NCBI GenBank assembly: GCA_902633185.1
Contig: CACPFN010000011.1
Span: 1 to 37,200 of the forward strand
Reading direction: 5' to 3'
DNA: 37,200 nucleotides
Source of the DNA: an uncultured Pelagibacteraceae bacterium
Lineage (GTDB): Bacteria; Pseudomonadota; Alphaproteobacteria; Pelagibacterales; Pelagibacteraceae
Of this stretch, positions 1 through 8,725 are shown one piece after another (the stretch's first letter is position 1; the number at the start of each line of letters is the position of its first letter). A program made the translations under genes and the position numbers. The notes under the pieces are model-generated. The model saw nothing but the letters and a program-made list of their open reading frames with translations, was not told the origin of the DNA and searched no databases.

Positions 1-96
1 ATTAAAAAAGAAAATTTGTATGGTTTCGAGAGTGGTATTGAGTTTCTACATTTAACAGATAAAGATATTTACGAAAAACTTCTTCAAAAAGGTTAG
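1..96 (+). CDS. C-terminal end of an unidentified gene (5' end outside window)
   Basis: An open frame runs from the first base and ends at a TAG at 94-96. It encodes 31 residues ending ...DIYEKLLQKG. The piece is too short to assign a family. Its stop interlocks with the stop of the convergent gpmA (shared bases 93-96, TTAG), a geometry that recurs in this window and supports it being a real gene end. Confidence 0.6.
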   Translation: MKKENLYGFESGIEFLHLTDKDIYEKLLQKG

Positions 97-803
97 AATT
101 TAATTAAATCCCTAGATCTACTCTGATCTAGGTATTTAGCTTCTTTTATATTTTTTTTTTCAAATTTCAAAAGTAGAGGATTTCCTGTTGGTATTTCAAG
201 TTTAGAAATTTCATTGTCATCAATTTTAAATAAATATTTTAAAAGTGATCTAATAGAATTACCATGAGCAGATATAATTATATTATCCTGCAAATTTTTT
301 TCTATGTTTTCAACAAAATAGGGCACAACTCTTTCATAAGTATCTTTAAGAGACTCTGTATCTGGAATTAGGTTACGGGGTATATCATTGTAAATACTTA
401 TATTTTTTGGATGATATGGACTATTTGTATTCAATGGTTTTGGAGGATTATCCCAAGATCTTCTGAATTTGTGAACTTCTTCTTCTCCTAATTTTTTTCT
501 CATTTCATCTTTGTTTAATCCTGTCAACGATCCGTAGTGCCTTTCATTTAATTGCCAGGCCTTAATCATATTATCTGGTTTTACTCTGATTGTATTTAAA
601 ATGAGTTTTAAAGTATCAATCGACCTTAGTTGATAAGAAGTATAAAAATGTTTGATTTCTAAATTTAATTTTTTTATTAACTCTCCGGCTTTACAGGCTT
701 CCAATTTTCCTTGTGGTGCAAGCTCAACGTCGACCCATCCTGTAAATTTGTTTTCTAAATTCCATTCGCTTTGACCATGCCTAACAAGTATTAAGTGACT
801 CAT
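93..803 (-). CDS. gpmA: 2,3-bisphosphoglycerate-dependent phosphoglycerate mutase
   Basis: Interconverts 3-phosphoglycerate and 2-phosphoglycerate in cytoplasmic glycolysis and gluconeogenesis. The 236-aa product is close to the usual length of the bacterial dPGM family. The phosphohistidine motif RHG is at residues 8-10 (His9), the ERHYG motif with the acid/base Glu lies near residue 87, and the second active-site His is in SAHGNS near residue 180. The motif FTGWVDVELAPQG (about 20-32) is also typical. The ATG at 803 puts RHG at the normal distance from the N-terminus. It converges on the partial gene at the window start with a 4-base overlap of stop codons. The 196 bases upstream separate it from the divergent zeta gene. 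Confidence 0.95.
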   Translation of the reverse strand: MSHLILVRHGQSEWNLENKFTGWVDVELAPQGKLEACKAGELIKKLNLEIKHFYTSYQLRSIDTLKLILNTIRVKPDNMIKAWQLNERHYGSLTGLNKDEMRKKLGEEEVHKFRRSWDNPPKPLNTNSPYHPKNISIYNDIPRNLIPDTESLKDTYERVVPYFVENIEKNLQDNIIISAHGNSIRSLLKYLFKIDDNEISKLEIPTGNPLLLKFEKKNIKEAKYLDQSRSRDLIKF

Positions 804-917
804 TTACGATTTTGAATATAGATTAACTGTGAATATCATAAAACAATTATTTTACTTATCTACAATTAATTTTTATTATTTTGCAATTTTACTACCTAAT
901 AATTTTCTAAAGATGAT

Positions 918-945
918 TTGAAATAAATGATATGTTTGGTAATAT
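918..945 (+). promoter_or_regulatory. Possible sigma70-type promoter for the zeta/nuclease genes
   Basis: TTGAAA at 918-923 and TAATAT at 940-945 are separated by 16 bases, in the 196-base divergent gap between gpmA and the zeta-subunit gene. The match is reasonable, but such hexamers arise easily in AT-rich DNA, so this is only a candidate. Nothing else was recognised in the 804-999 gap. Confidence 0.3.
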
Positions 946-999
946 ATGTGTTCTTATATCATTTTTAATTTTTGAAATAATATAACAGGGTAGAAAGCA

Positions 1000-1308
1000 A
1001 TGAGTTCATTTGATGAAAGAAAAAAAGGTTTTGAAAAAAAATTTGCTCATGATGAGGAAAAGCAATTCAAAATCAATGCAAAAAAAAACAAATATTTAGG
1101 TGAGTGGGCTTCACAAATTCTTGGATATGACGAGGAAAAAAAAAATCAATATATTCAAGATGTAATTAAAGCAGATTTTGCTGAGGCAGGTGATGAAGAT
1201 GTTTATAGAAAGCTTTATGAAGATTTAAAAAACAAAAATATATCCCAAGATCAAATTAGAAAAAAAATGCAAGAATGTAATGAAAAAGCAACTACTGAAG
1301 TTAGTTAG
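1000..1308 (+). CDS. ATPase inhibitor subunit zeta (DUF1476 family)
   Basis: A 102-aa soluble protein of the DUF1476 family, known in alphaproteobacteria (Paracoccus) as the zeta subunit that inhibits ATP hydrolysis by F1Fo-ATP synthase. The family pattern is clear: an N-terminal DERKKGFEKKFAHDEEKQFK segment, then KNKYLGEWAS, then VIKADFAEAGDEDVYRKLYEDL. The N-terminal basic/helical stretch corresponds to the part that inserts into F1 in the characterised protein. Its 3' end overlaps the downstream nuclease start by 29 bases, so the two may be translationally coupled. No ATP synthase genes are in the window. The family is a strong hint of alphaproteobacterial origin. Confidence 0.88.
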   Translation: MSSFDERKKGFEKKFAHDEEKQFKINAKKNKYLGEWASQILGYDEEKKNQYIQDVIKADFAEAGDEDVYRKLYEDLKNKNISQDQIRKKMQECNEKATTEVS

Positions 1309-1792
1309 TTTTCTATTTTTATTTACATTTGTAGCAACAAATTACTTACTGTCAGAAACAATCCTAATTTCAGATAACGTTAAAATAATTGATGGTGATA
1401 CAATCTTATTAGATAATAAAAAAATTCGTTTTTCAGGAATAGATGCACCAGAAACTAAATTTAAAGGAAAGCAACAGTTTTGCTTAAAAAATAAAAAAAA
1501 ACTCAATTGTGGAAAAATTTCAAAAAATTCTCTTACAGAAAAAATTATAAATAAAAAATTAAAATGTTTAATCGAGCCCCAAAAAGACCATTTTGGCAGG
1601 TATTTAGGTGAGTGTTTTATCAATAATGAGAGTGTTTCAGCTTACATGGTAAGAAATGGATTAGCCTTTGATTATCCAAAATATTCAAAAAAAAAATATT
1701 CTAAAGATCAAATTTATGCAAAAAACAATAAGTTAGGTTTATGGAGTATGGAATTTGATTATCCATGGATATGGAGAAAAAATAATAGATAA
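1280..1792 (+). CDS. Secreted thermonuclease-like (SNase domain) protein
   Basis: A 170-aa staphylococcal-nuclease-like protein with an N-terminal signal peptide (MKKQ followed by a hydrophobic stretch to about residue 24), so it probably acts in the periplasm or outside the cell. The SNase core shows VKIIDGDT (34-41), then Arg50, Asp55 and Glu58 in IRFSGIDAPET, and Arg107 in DHFGRYLGE. These match the catalytic Arg35, Asp40, Glu43 and Arg87 of the type enzyme, with the first three in identical spacing. The expected activity is Ca-dependent cleavage of DNA/RNA phosphodiesters. The start lies 29 bases inside the zeta gene; it is preferred because it supplies the complete signal peptide. The cellular role is unknown; nutrient scavenging from nucleic acids is a guess. 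Confidence 0.85.
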   Translation: MKKQLLKLVSFLFLFTFVATNYLLSETILISDNVKIIDGDTILLDNKKIRFSGIDAPETKFKGKQQFCLKNKKKLNCGKISKNSLTEKIINKKLKCLIEPQKDHFGRYLGECFINNESVSAYMVRNGLAFDYPKYSKKKYSKDQIYAKNNKLGLWSMEFDYPWIWRKNNR

Positions 1793-1805
1793 TTTATATT
1801 AAACT

Positions 1806-2405
1806 GTGATTCTTTTTAGAAAGCATATTTTATTTTTTGGTCTATTATTTTTAACTGCTTGCTCATCGATACCTCAAAATACATCAGATGGTTGTTCAAT
1901 ATTTTCTGAGAGATATCTTTGGTATAAACACGCAAAAAAAACCGAAAAAAAGTGGGGAACACCAATCAACTTACAATTAGCAATAATAAAAATGGAATCT
2001 GATTTTGATTGGCTTGCTAAGCCTGCGCGTCAAAAATTATTTAAAGTTATACCTTATAAAAGACCTTCTAGTTCATTTGGATATTCACAAGCTATTAAAG
2101 GCACTTGGAAACAATACAAAGATGAGACTGGAAATAAATATGCTTTAAGGACTAGATTTAAAGATAGCGTTGATTTTATCGGCTGGTATACAAATAAAAC
2201 AGAAAAAATTTTAAACGTTTCAAAAAAAGATACTTTCAGACAATATATTGCTTATCATGAAGGCTGGGGAAATTATAAAAATTATAAAAGTAATCAGAAA
2301 GTTATTGTATTGGCAAAAAAAGTAGAGGGATATTCAAATAAATTCAAGAAACAGCTTAATAAATGTAGTCAATCTTTAACTACTAAAAAATATATTATTT
2401 TTTAA
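1806..2405 (+). CDS. Lytic-transglycosylase-like (SLT fold) lipoprotein
   Basis: A 199-aa protein starting at GTG. An in-frame TAA only four bases upstream (1800-1802) excludes a longer form. Residues 1-19 form a lipoprotein signal with lipobox LTAC (Cys19), so it is probably membrane anchored facing the periplasm. The body resembles SLT-type transglycosylases: INLQLAIIKMESDFDW carries a candidate catalytic Glu64, followed by SSFGYSQAIKGTW (about 89-101) and a YHEGWGNY segment. The likely role is cleavage of peptidoglycan glycan strands. The gene begins 13 bases after the nuclease stop, and its 3' end overlaps the convergent RND pump gene by 11 bases. The exact SLT subfamily is uncertain. Confidence 0.75.
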   Translation: MILFRKHILFFGLLFLTACSSIPQNTSDGCSIFSERYLWYKHAKKTEKKWGTPINLQLAIIKMESDFDWLAKPARQKLFKVIPYKRPSSSFGYSQAIKGTWKQYKDETGNKYALRTRFKDSVDFIGWYTNKTEKILNVSKKDTFRQYIAYHEGWGNYKNYKSNQKVIVLAKKVEGYSNKFKKQLNKCSQSLTTKKYIIF

Positions 2406-5400
2406 TCAATTGCTTTTCTAGCTCCAGATCTACTGCATCTATTCTCTTTGTGTTTTTTGCTAGTGTTAAATACATAGTTGGCGTTACATATAATGTAAAG
2501 AATGTAGAAATAATCATTCCGCCAAAGATTGTTGATCCAACTGCTAATCTAGATGCCTCACCTGCGCCCGGACCTATGTTACCTACTATAAGGGGTAACA
2601 TTGCAATCATGGTGCTTAATGAAGTCATTATAATTGGTCTTATTCTTAGTTTACAAGCTTCCATCAATGCTTCCTCAATTTTTGCACCTGTTGTTCGAAT
2701 TTGGTTAGTATAGTCAACGATAAGAATACTATTTTTAGTGGATATACCGATTAATATAATCAAGGCGATTTGTGAAAATATATTTATCGAACTATTCAGA
2801 AATAAAATGAATACAAGACCTCCAAAAACTGCAAGAGGCACAGTCAATATAATAATAAAAGGATGAACAAACGAATTAAAAGTAGCAGCCATTACTAAAT
2901 ATGCAGTTATTAATGCCAAAGCAAAAATAAGAAATATTTCGTTACTAGTCTCTTTTAGTTCTTCGGACTTACCTTTCCAAGTTATTTGATTTTGAGGAGC
3001 AACTCTCAACATTACGTCTTCTAAATATTTTATAGCTTCAGACAATGTATATTCTTCAGATAAAGCTGCCGATATAGTTACTGCTCGTTGTCTATTATAT
3101 CTAGGTAATGATTCAGCAGTTCCTTTCTCTTCAAATTCTACCAAACTTGCAACAGACACTAATTTTCCTGTAGTTTCAGATCTTACAAAAATCTTTGATA
3201 AGCCATCTTTATCTCTTCTATCTGCTAAATACTGCTGAAGAATAATGGGGTATTCTCTTCCTTCTTTATTATATGTTGTAACCCTCTTTCCACCGTATAA
3301 TGTTTCGAGAGTTCTACCAATATTTTCTATTGAAACGCCCAAATCATTTGCTCGATTTTTATTTGTGATTAATTTTACTTCAGGTTTATTTTTTGTGTAA
3401 TCACTTTCAATTCTAAACATATTTCTATTTCTTCTTAGTTCTCTTAAAATTTGACTTTGAATTTGTTCTAACTCTTCATAACTTGTTCCATAAATCACCA
3501 TTTGAACTGGTTTATTATAGCTAGAAACTCTTATAGATTGAGGTGATATAGGAAATGCAAACGTTTCAGGCACACTAACAACTTGTCCAATAGCTTCTCT
3601 TAAAACAACTTGTGTACTCTTTTCCCTATTTTTCCATTCATCTAAAAGTGCAATTATAATAAAGGTATTATATGAAGTTGCGGACTTACCAAAACCAGGT
3701 ACCCTCATAATTAATCTTTGGTAAGGGCTGTCTTCTGCTTGTAATAATTTTAATATTCTTCCCTCAATTATTTGGGCTTTTTCTTGTGTGTACTCGAATG
3801 AACTTCCTTCATCTGTAGAACCAATTATTAAATAAGCCCCTCTATCTTCTAATGGTATCAATTCTTTTTTAGTAAAGTTAAATAAATAAACTGAAGCTGC
3901 AATTAAAAGAATTATAAATATTGAAATTGTTTTCTGCTTATTAATCCAAAATTTTAAGGTGTCGGTATAAAATTCTGTAAAAGATTTAAATCCGTTATTG
4001 AATTTTTTTACAAAAAAATTAATTTTTTCTTTTTTATTTAAAAACTTACTTCCTAACATTGGTGAAAGTGTTAAAGCCACAAATGAAGAAACAACTATTG
4101 AGAAAGATAGTGCTATTGCAGTTTCTTTAAACAAGGTACCAGCTATACCCTCAATAAAAATTAAAGGTAAAAAAACTGCAACTAAAATTAAAGTTGTAGC
4201 TATTATCGCAAATGTTATTTGTCTTGAGCCTTTATAAGCAGCAACAAGTGGCGTTTCTCCTTTTTCAATTCTTGTATAAATTGCATCTGTCATTATTACA
4301 GAATCATCAGTTATTATTCCAATTGCTAAAATAAAACTTAGGAGGACAAATATATTTATAGAAAGATCAAATATATATAAACCTAAAAATGAACCAATTA
4401 AACTTACTGGCAAAGCTACAGCTGGTACAATTACAGCTTTTAGGTTTCCTAAAAATAAGTAAATTATTACCACGACTAAAATAAAAGCAATAATTAAACT
4501 TTTATAAACTTCCTGTATTGCAGTTCCTACGTAAGTTGCTCTATTAAATGCTATTTCTAACTTTAAACCATCTGGTAAAGATTGATTTAAAACGTTTATT
4601 TTCTCTTTAATTTGATTTGAAAGTTCGACAGTTGATGCTCCACTTTTTGCGTATATTCCAATCCCAACTGTTTTTAAATTAGCTGCATTTTTTCTTTGAG
4701 CTTTAAATAAAGTTTTCTCAGAAACTGGACCAAGCTCAACATTTGCAATATCAGAAAGGGTTGTGACTTTATCTTTGTTTTTCTTAAGAGGAAGCTGCTT
4801 GATTGTTTCAATATTAGAGTAAGACTTATCAATATTAAGAGTTAAATCTTTGTTACTAGCTTCCAAAGTTCCAGCGGGGATGTTTATATTTTCATTTCTT
4901 AATGCTCTCTCGACTTCCTGAATAGTAAGATTATTGGCTGCTAACTTGATAGGATCTACCCAAACTCTTACACTTAGCTCTCTTAATCCACCGACTAAAA
5001 TTCTACCAACATTTGGCACACTCGAAAAGGCATCTATAAGATATCTTTCAGCATAGTCACCCAAATCTAAATCATTCCAAGTTGGTGACGATAACGCAAC
5101 CCACATTGTAGTTGTAAAACCTGCTGCTTGTTTCAAAATTTGAGGCGGGTTTGCTTGATCTGGCAAATTGTCCGCAACTCTTGATACTCTTTCTCTTATG
5201 TCATTTGCTGCATCATCTAAATCTATATCTGTATTAAAATAAATATTTATTCTACTTCTTCCATTAAGCGAACTAGAATCAATGTTCTTAATTCCTTCCG
5301 CTCCTCCTATAACATCTTCTATTTTTTGTGTTATCTCTTCATCAACAATTTCAGCTGAAGCAGATTTATAATCAGTTTGTACCTGTACCACTGGAGGCTG

Positions 5401-5523
5401 AATACCATCTGGTAATTCCCTAACAGGTAATTCCCAAAATACAAAAATTCCAAAAATAATTAGTATCATTGACATTACCCATGCAACGACAGGTCTTTTA
5501 ATACTAACTTCAGTTATATACAT
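2395..5523 (-). CDS. RND (AcrB/HAE1-type) efflux transporter, inner-membrane pump
   Basis: A 1042-aa proton-driven exporter of the resistance-nodulation-division superfamily, of normal length. It shows an N-terminal cytoplasmic/TM1 segment (IKRPVVAWVMSMILIIFGIF), large periplasmic loops, a central TM bundle with the proton-relay Asp pair at about residues 406-407 (GIITDDSVIM), and the second-half bundle ending PTMYLTLAKN. It follows the adaptor gene by seven bases and is last in the apparent operon msrA, sulfurtransferase, adaptor, pump. No TolC-like channel gene is in the window. The substrate cannot be read from the sequence; it could be drugs, lipids or metabolites. The 3' end overlaps the convergent lipoprotein gene by 11 bases. 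Confidence 0.93.
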   Translation of the reverse strand: MYITEVSIKRPVVAWVMSMILIIFGIFVFWELPVRELPDGIQPPVVQVQTDYKSASAEIVDEEITQKIEDVIGGAEGIKNIDSSSLNGRSRINIYFNTDIDLDDAANDIRERVSRVADNLPDQANPPQILKQAAGFTTTMWVALSSPTWNDLDLGDYAERYLIDAFSSVPNVGRILVGGLRELSVRVWVDPIKLAANNLTIQEVERALRNENINIPAGTLEASNKDLTLNIDKSYSNIETIKQLPLKKNKDKVTTLSDIANVELGPVSEKTLFKAQRKNAANLKTVGIGIYAKSGASTVELSNQIKEKINVLNQSLPDGLKLEIAFNRATYVGTAIQEVYKSLIIAFILVVVIIYLFLGNLKAVIVPAVALPVSLIGSFLGLYIFDLSINIFVLLSFILAIGIITDDSVIMTDAIYTRIEKGETPLVAAYKGSRQITFAIIATTLILVAVFLPLIFIEGIAGTLFKETAIALSFSIVVSSFVALTLSPMLGSKFLNKKEKINFFVKKFNNGFKSFTEFYTDTLKFWINKQKTISIFIILLIAASVYLFNFTKKELIPLEDRGAYLIIGSTDEGSSFEYTQEKAQIIEGRILKLLQAEDSPYQRLIMRVPGFGKSATSYNTFIIIALLDEWKNREKSTQVVLREAIGQVVSVPETFAFPISPQSIRVSSYNKPVQMVIYGTSYEELEQIQSQILRELRRNRNMFRIESDYTKNKPEVKLITNKNRANDLGVSIENIGRTLETLYGGKRVTTYNKEGREYPIILQQYLADRRDKDGLSKIFVRSETTGKLVSVASLVEFEEKGTAESLPRYNRQRAVTISAALSEEYTLSEAIKYLEDVMLRVAPQNQITWKGKSEELKETSNEIFLIFALALITAYLVMAATFNSFVHPFIIILTVPLAVFGGLVFILFLNSSINIFSQIALIILIGISTKNSILIVDYTNQIRTTGAKIEEALMEACKLRIRPIIMTSLSTMIAMLPLIVGNIGPGAGEASRLAVGSTIFGGMIISTFFTLYVTPTMYLTLAKNTKRIDAVDLELEKQLIKK

Positions 5524-5530
5524 GTATTAA

Positions 5531-6547
5531 TTATTTTTTATTTTCTTGTTTTTCAGATTCAGACTTTTTAAATATATTTAATTTTTGTAACCACGCAAAC
5601 ATGCCATTCTTGTTTTCTTTAGTATCTTTTTTCTTTTTTCCACCCCAACTAGATTTGTTTTGATTAGCTACTTTAGCACCCTTTTTTATAGGTCTTATTA
5701 TTAAATTTGGTCTGACTTTTTTTGTACCCTCAGCAACAACTTTGTCACCAACTTTTAGACCATTTAAAACTTCAACAAAACCCAGGTATCTATCACCGGT
5801 ATCAATATTTGTTTTTAATACTTTATTTTTTTCGTCAACTTTATAGATAAATATATTATCACCTTCCACTATTGTGCTGGTATCTGGGATACTTAAGCTT
5901 TCTCTTGTATCATATTTTATTGAAATTTCTAAAAATGAGCCAGGCAAAATTTCACCAGATGTATTGTCCATTTTTATCCTTGTTGGTAATGATCTAGTAT
6001 CCTCACTAATTCGACTAGCTAACGAGTCAACTTGACCTTTATATGTTTTATCCTTGTATCCAGAAAATTTTATATCAACAGGTAAACCAACTTTAATAAA
6101 TGGCACAAACATTTCAGGTATATCTACATCACAATAGATAATACTGGTATTTTCGAGATTAACTAAGATTGAAGATTTTGAAACTTCGATGTCTTCTGAA
6201 AATTCTCTTTTTCCAATTGTTCCATCAAACTGAGCAGTAATTTTTCTATTTTTAAGTTCTGCAATTACATCACCTTTTTTTACTTTTTGATTAAAGTTGA
6301 TAGGTTTAAGTATCTCATACTTTTCAATTTTATAGGATTGAGTTTTAAATGGTCTTGCTGTTCCGTATGTGCTTATTAAATTTTCAAAAACTCTATTTTC
6401 AGCTGCAGTAACAATTATTCCTGGAGGTGGTCTTTTACTAAATTTCTTCTTAAAATGATTTCCAATCATTGTTCTACCAACAATCACTGTAGCTATAATT
6501 AAAAAGAAAATTATTATTATGCTTGTAATTTTTGTTGATCTTTTCAT
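5531..6547 (-). CDS. RND efflux periplasmic adaptor (membrane fusion protein), short form
   Basis: A 338-aa HlyD/AcrA-family adaptor. An N-terminal membrane anchor (about residues 7-27) is followed by a lipoyl-like domain, a beta-barrel domain (CDVDIPEMFVPFIKVGLPVDIKF onward) and a membrane-proximal domain (VEVLNGLKVGDKVVAEG). The two lipoyl half-motifs (about 72-100 and 102-130) are almost directly joined (...VIAELKNRKITAQFDGTIG...). The long alpha-helical hairpin that normally separates them and reaches toward TolC is therefore missing. The C-terminal about 50 residues are Lys/Gly/Ser-rich and look disordered. The gene lies 3 bases after the sulfurtransferase stop and 7 bases before the pump, so co-expression is very likely. 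Confidence 0.87.
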   Translation of the reverse strand: MKRSTKITSIIIIFFLIIATVIVGRTMIGNHFKKKFSKRPPPGIIVTAAENRVFENLISTYGTARPFKTQSYKIEKYEILKPINFNQKVKKGDVIAELKNRKITAQFDGTIGKREFSEDIEVSKSSILVNLENTSIIYCDVDIPEMFVPFIKVGLPVDIKFSGYKDKTYKGQVDSLASRISEDTRSLPTRIKMDNTSGEILPGSFLEISIKYDTRESLSIPDTSTIVEGDNIFIYKVDEKNKVLKTNIDTGDRYLGFVEVLNGLKVGDKVVAEGTKKVRPNLIIRPIKKGAKVANQNKSSWGGKKKKDTKENKNGMFAWLQKLNIFKKSESEKQENKK

Positions 6548-6550
6548 ATT

Positions 6551-7363
6551 TTATATTTTACCATATTCAGCCCATGAACCATCATAAATGACTGGAAGAT
6601 ACTTATTATTTACTTGAGAATATGCAAGTGCCAAAACACATGCTGTGATCCCAGAACCGCACGAAAACACTACATTTACTGGGTCATTTAAAGATAAATC
6701 TTTAAAATAAGAAGAAATTTCAGATTTACTTTTAAAAGTAAAATCGTCATTGATAAGGGTTTTAAACGGTAAGCAAATTGAATTAGGTATTGAACCACTT
6801 CTTACATTTTTTCTTGGGTCTGGAGTTGTGCCATTAAAACGATCTTTGCTTCTCGCATCAACTAAATCAAATTTTTTTTTAATTATATTTTGGTCAATCT
6901 GATCTTTGCTCTTAACCATTCCATTATTTTCTTTTGCTTTATAGCTAGTTGTTTGAATAATTATATTATTAGCAGAAGTTATTCTTTTTTCTTTTTTCCA
7001 TTTATTAAAACCTCCATCTAAAACATGTACTTTCTTTTTATTGTGGCCAAAGTAAATTAAATTAAACCATACTCTACAAGCACTTAAAACATCAGAATTA
7101 TCATAAATCACAATTTCGTCTTCGTTAGATATACCCATAGATGATAGTATATTTTCCCACGAACTAATGTCCATTAACATATGTGGTAAGTCGGTTGATT
7201 TATTACAATTTTTGTCTATATCAAAAAAAATTGCATTTGGTATATGCTCTTTATTAAATTCTTCTTTACCACTTCTATTTGTTGCAGGCATATGCCAAGA
7301 GCCATCAATTATTTTTACATTTGAGAGATTTTTTTCTAGCCACTCAGTTGATATAAGTGACAT
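6551..7363 (-). CDS. sseA: Sulfurtransferase (3-mercaptopyruvate sulfurtransferase/rhodanese type)
   Basis: A 270-aa tandem-rhodanese protein. The N-terminal inactive domain has WLEKNLSNVKIIDGSWHMP, and the C-terminal domain carries the active loop CGSGITA with catalytic Cys235. The CG(S/T)G(I/V)TA loop is typical of mercaptopyruvate sulfurtransferases, whereas thiosulfate-specific rhodaneses usually have CRKGVTA. The reaction would be sulfur transfer from 3-mercaptopyruvate to cyanide or thiol acceptors in the cytoplasm. The start codon shares one base with the msrA stop (TAATG), which implies translational coupling. The adaptor gene follows after 3 bases. The family is certain, the substrate fairly so. 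Confidence 0.88.
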   Translation of the reverse strand: MSLISTEWLEKNLSNVKIIDGSWHMPATNRSGKEEFNKEHIPNAIFFDIDKNCNKSTDLPHMLMDISSWENILSSMGISNEDEIVIYDNSDVLSACRVWFNLIYFGHNKKKVHVLDGGFNKWKKEKRITSANNIIIQTTSYKAKENNGMVKSKDQIDQNIIKKKFDLVDARSKDRFNGTTPDPRKNVRSGSIPNSICLPFKTLINDDFTFKSKSEISSYFKDLSLNDPVNVVFSCGSGITACVLALAYSQVNNKYLPVIYDGSWAEYGKI

Positions 7364-7809
7364 TAGAAACTTTTTTCCAAATATTTCTGATGATAATCTT
7401 CGGCTTTGTTATAATTTTTTGATTTTGATATTTTGGTAACGATTTTACCTTTAAATTTTTCATTAATTTCTTTCAATACTTTGTTAGCGATTTTATTTTG
7501 ATTTTCATCATGAACAAATATTTCACTTCTATACTGAGTACCTACATCTGGACCTTGCCGGTTTAAAGTAGTTGGATCATGAAATTCAAAAAAGTTTCTT
7601 ATTATTTCCTCATAAGAAATTTTAGTATTGTCAAATTCAACTTTAACTACTTCTGCATGATTGGTGTCACCATAACATACTTCTTTATAAGATGTCTTCT
7701 CAGTATTACCTCCACAATATCCAACCTCTGTATTTATCACTCCATCTAACTTGCTAAATTTTATTTCGGGTCCCCAAAAACATCCAAGTGCTAAAGTTGC
7801 TATTTCCAT
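7363..7809 (-). CDS. msrA: Peptide methionine-S-sulfoxide reductase
   Basis: Reduces methionine-S-sulfoxide in proteins and free Met(O). The 148-aa product carries the MsrA active-site motif GCFWG at residues 9-13 (Cys10), then GYCGGNTEKTSYKEVCYGDTNHAEVVKVEFD and the RSEIFVH region. The C-terminal EDYHQKYLEKS ends without the extended tail and resolving cysteines of longer MsrA proteins, so recycling probably differs from the three-Cys E. coli type. It is the first gene of the apparent four-gene minus-strand operon and overlaps the sulfurtransferase start by one base. The DMT permease gene diverges from it across only 34 bases. Confidence 0.93.
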   Translation of the reverse strand: MEIATLALGCFWGPEIKFSKLDGVINTEVGYCGGNTEKTSYKEVCYGDTNHAEVVKVEFDNTKISYEEIIRNFFEFHDPTTLNRQGPDVGTQYRSEIFVHDENQNKIANKVLKEINEKFKGKIVTKISKSKNYNKAEDYHQKYLEKSF

Positions 7810-7843
7810 TGCTAAAAATTTTAATTAATCTAAAGTTATTATC

Positions 7844-8725
7844 ATGCTTTCCAAAAATCAATTAGGCTTTTTTTACATGTTTTTATCAATATGTGCCTTT
7901 TCATTTATGGATGTAATAGTCAAGTGGTCATCAGATTATCCAATTGGACAGGTAATGTTCTTTAGAGGTCTATTTGGTATTTTGCCAATAATTTTTTTAG
8001 TTCCTAAGACAAGATTTAGAGATTTTTACAAAACAAATAGACCAGGATTACATTTAATTAGATGTTGTTCAGGACTGATAGCTTTAGCTGCAATATTTTT
8101 GGCACTAAGAAACCTACCACTTGCAACAGTGACAAGTATTTCATTTGCTGCACCTATATTTACAACTTTGCTATCAATATTATTACTAAGTGAGAAAGTA
8201 GGAGTATATAGATGGGCCGCAGTATTTGTTGGTTTTATTGGTGTTTTAGTAATTACCCAACCAGGATTTTCTAGCTTAAATATTTATTATTTATTTCCAA
8301 TAATCTTTTGTATTGGAATGTCTTACGTTGCAATTACAATCAGAAAACTTTCATCCACAGAACCAGTCTGGTTGATCTCATTCTTTTTTTCTTTTGCAAT
8401 TACAATTGTTGGAGTTTTATCAATACCATTTGGGTGGATCATGCCAACTTTCAATGATTTCTTACTATTATGTACAATTGGCTTGTTGGGAGGAACAGCT
8501 AATTTATTATTAAGTCAATCATATAAATTATCCGAGGTTTCTCTGGTTACACCTCTTAAATATTTAGGATTAATATTTGCAATATCTTTTGGATATTTTA
8601 TTTGGGATGAAATTCCCACAATTAAAACATTGATGGGTGCTTCACTGGTAATAATATCATCAATCATTATATTTCGAAGAGAAATATATTTAAATAAACA
8701 AGTAACGGTAAGTAGAAATGAGTAA
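7844..8725 (+). CDS. DMT-superfamily (EamA) permease
   Basis: A 293-aa integral membrane protein with two EamA repeats and about ten predicted hydrophobic helices. The first repeat starts GFFYMFLSICAFSFMDVIVKW, and the repeat boundary is near LNIYYLFPIIFCIGMSYVAI. Typical features are FFRGLFGILPI in helix 2 and SFAAPIFTTLLSILLLSEKVG. Such proteins import or export metabolites such as amino acids, nucleobases or S-adenosylmethionine; the substrate is not readable here. The 3' end overlaps the DNA glycosylase gene by 8 bases. The short divergent gap to msrA must hold both starts. Confidence 0.85.
   Translation: MLSKNQLGFFYMFLSICAFSFMDVIVKWSSDYPIGQVMFFRGLFGILPIIFLVPKTRFRDFYKTNRPGLHLIRCCSGLIALAAIFLALRNLPLATVTSISFAAPIFTTLLSILLLSEKVGVYRWAAVFVGFIGVLVITQPGFSSLNIYYLFPIIFCIGMSYVAITIRKLSSTEPVWLISFFFSFAITIVGVLSIPFGWIMPTFNDFLLLCTIGLLGGTANLLLSQSYKLSEVSLVTPLKYLGLIFAISFGYFIWDEIPTIKTLMGASLVIISSIIIFRREIYLNKQVTVSRNE

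Noticed and set aside
1342-1623. Minus-strand ORF inside the nuclease gene (and similar antisense ORFs inside the RND pump, groEL, aceA and the regulator).
   Set aside because: All lie opposite genes with full family motifs and have no features of their own.
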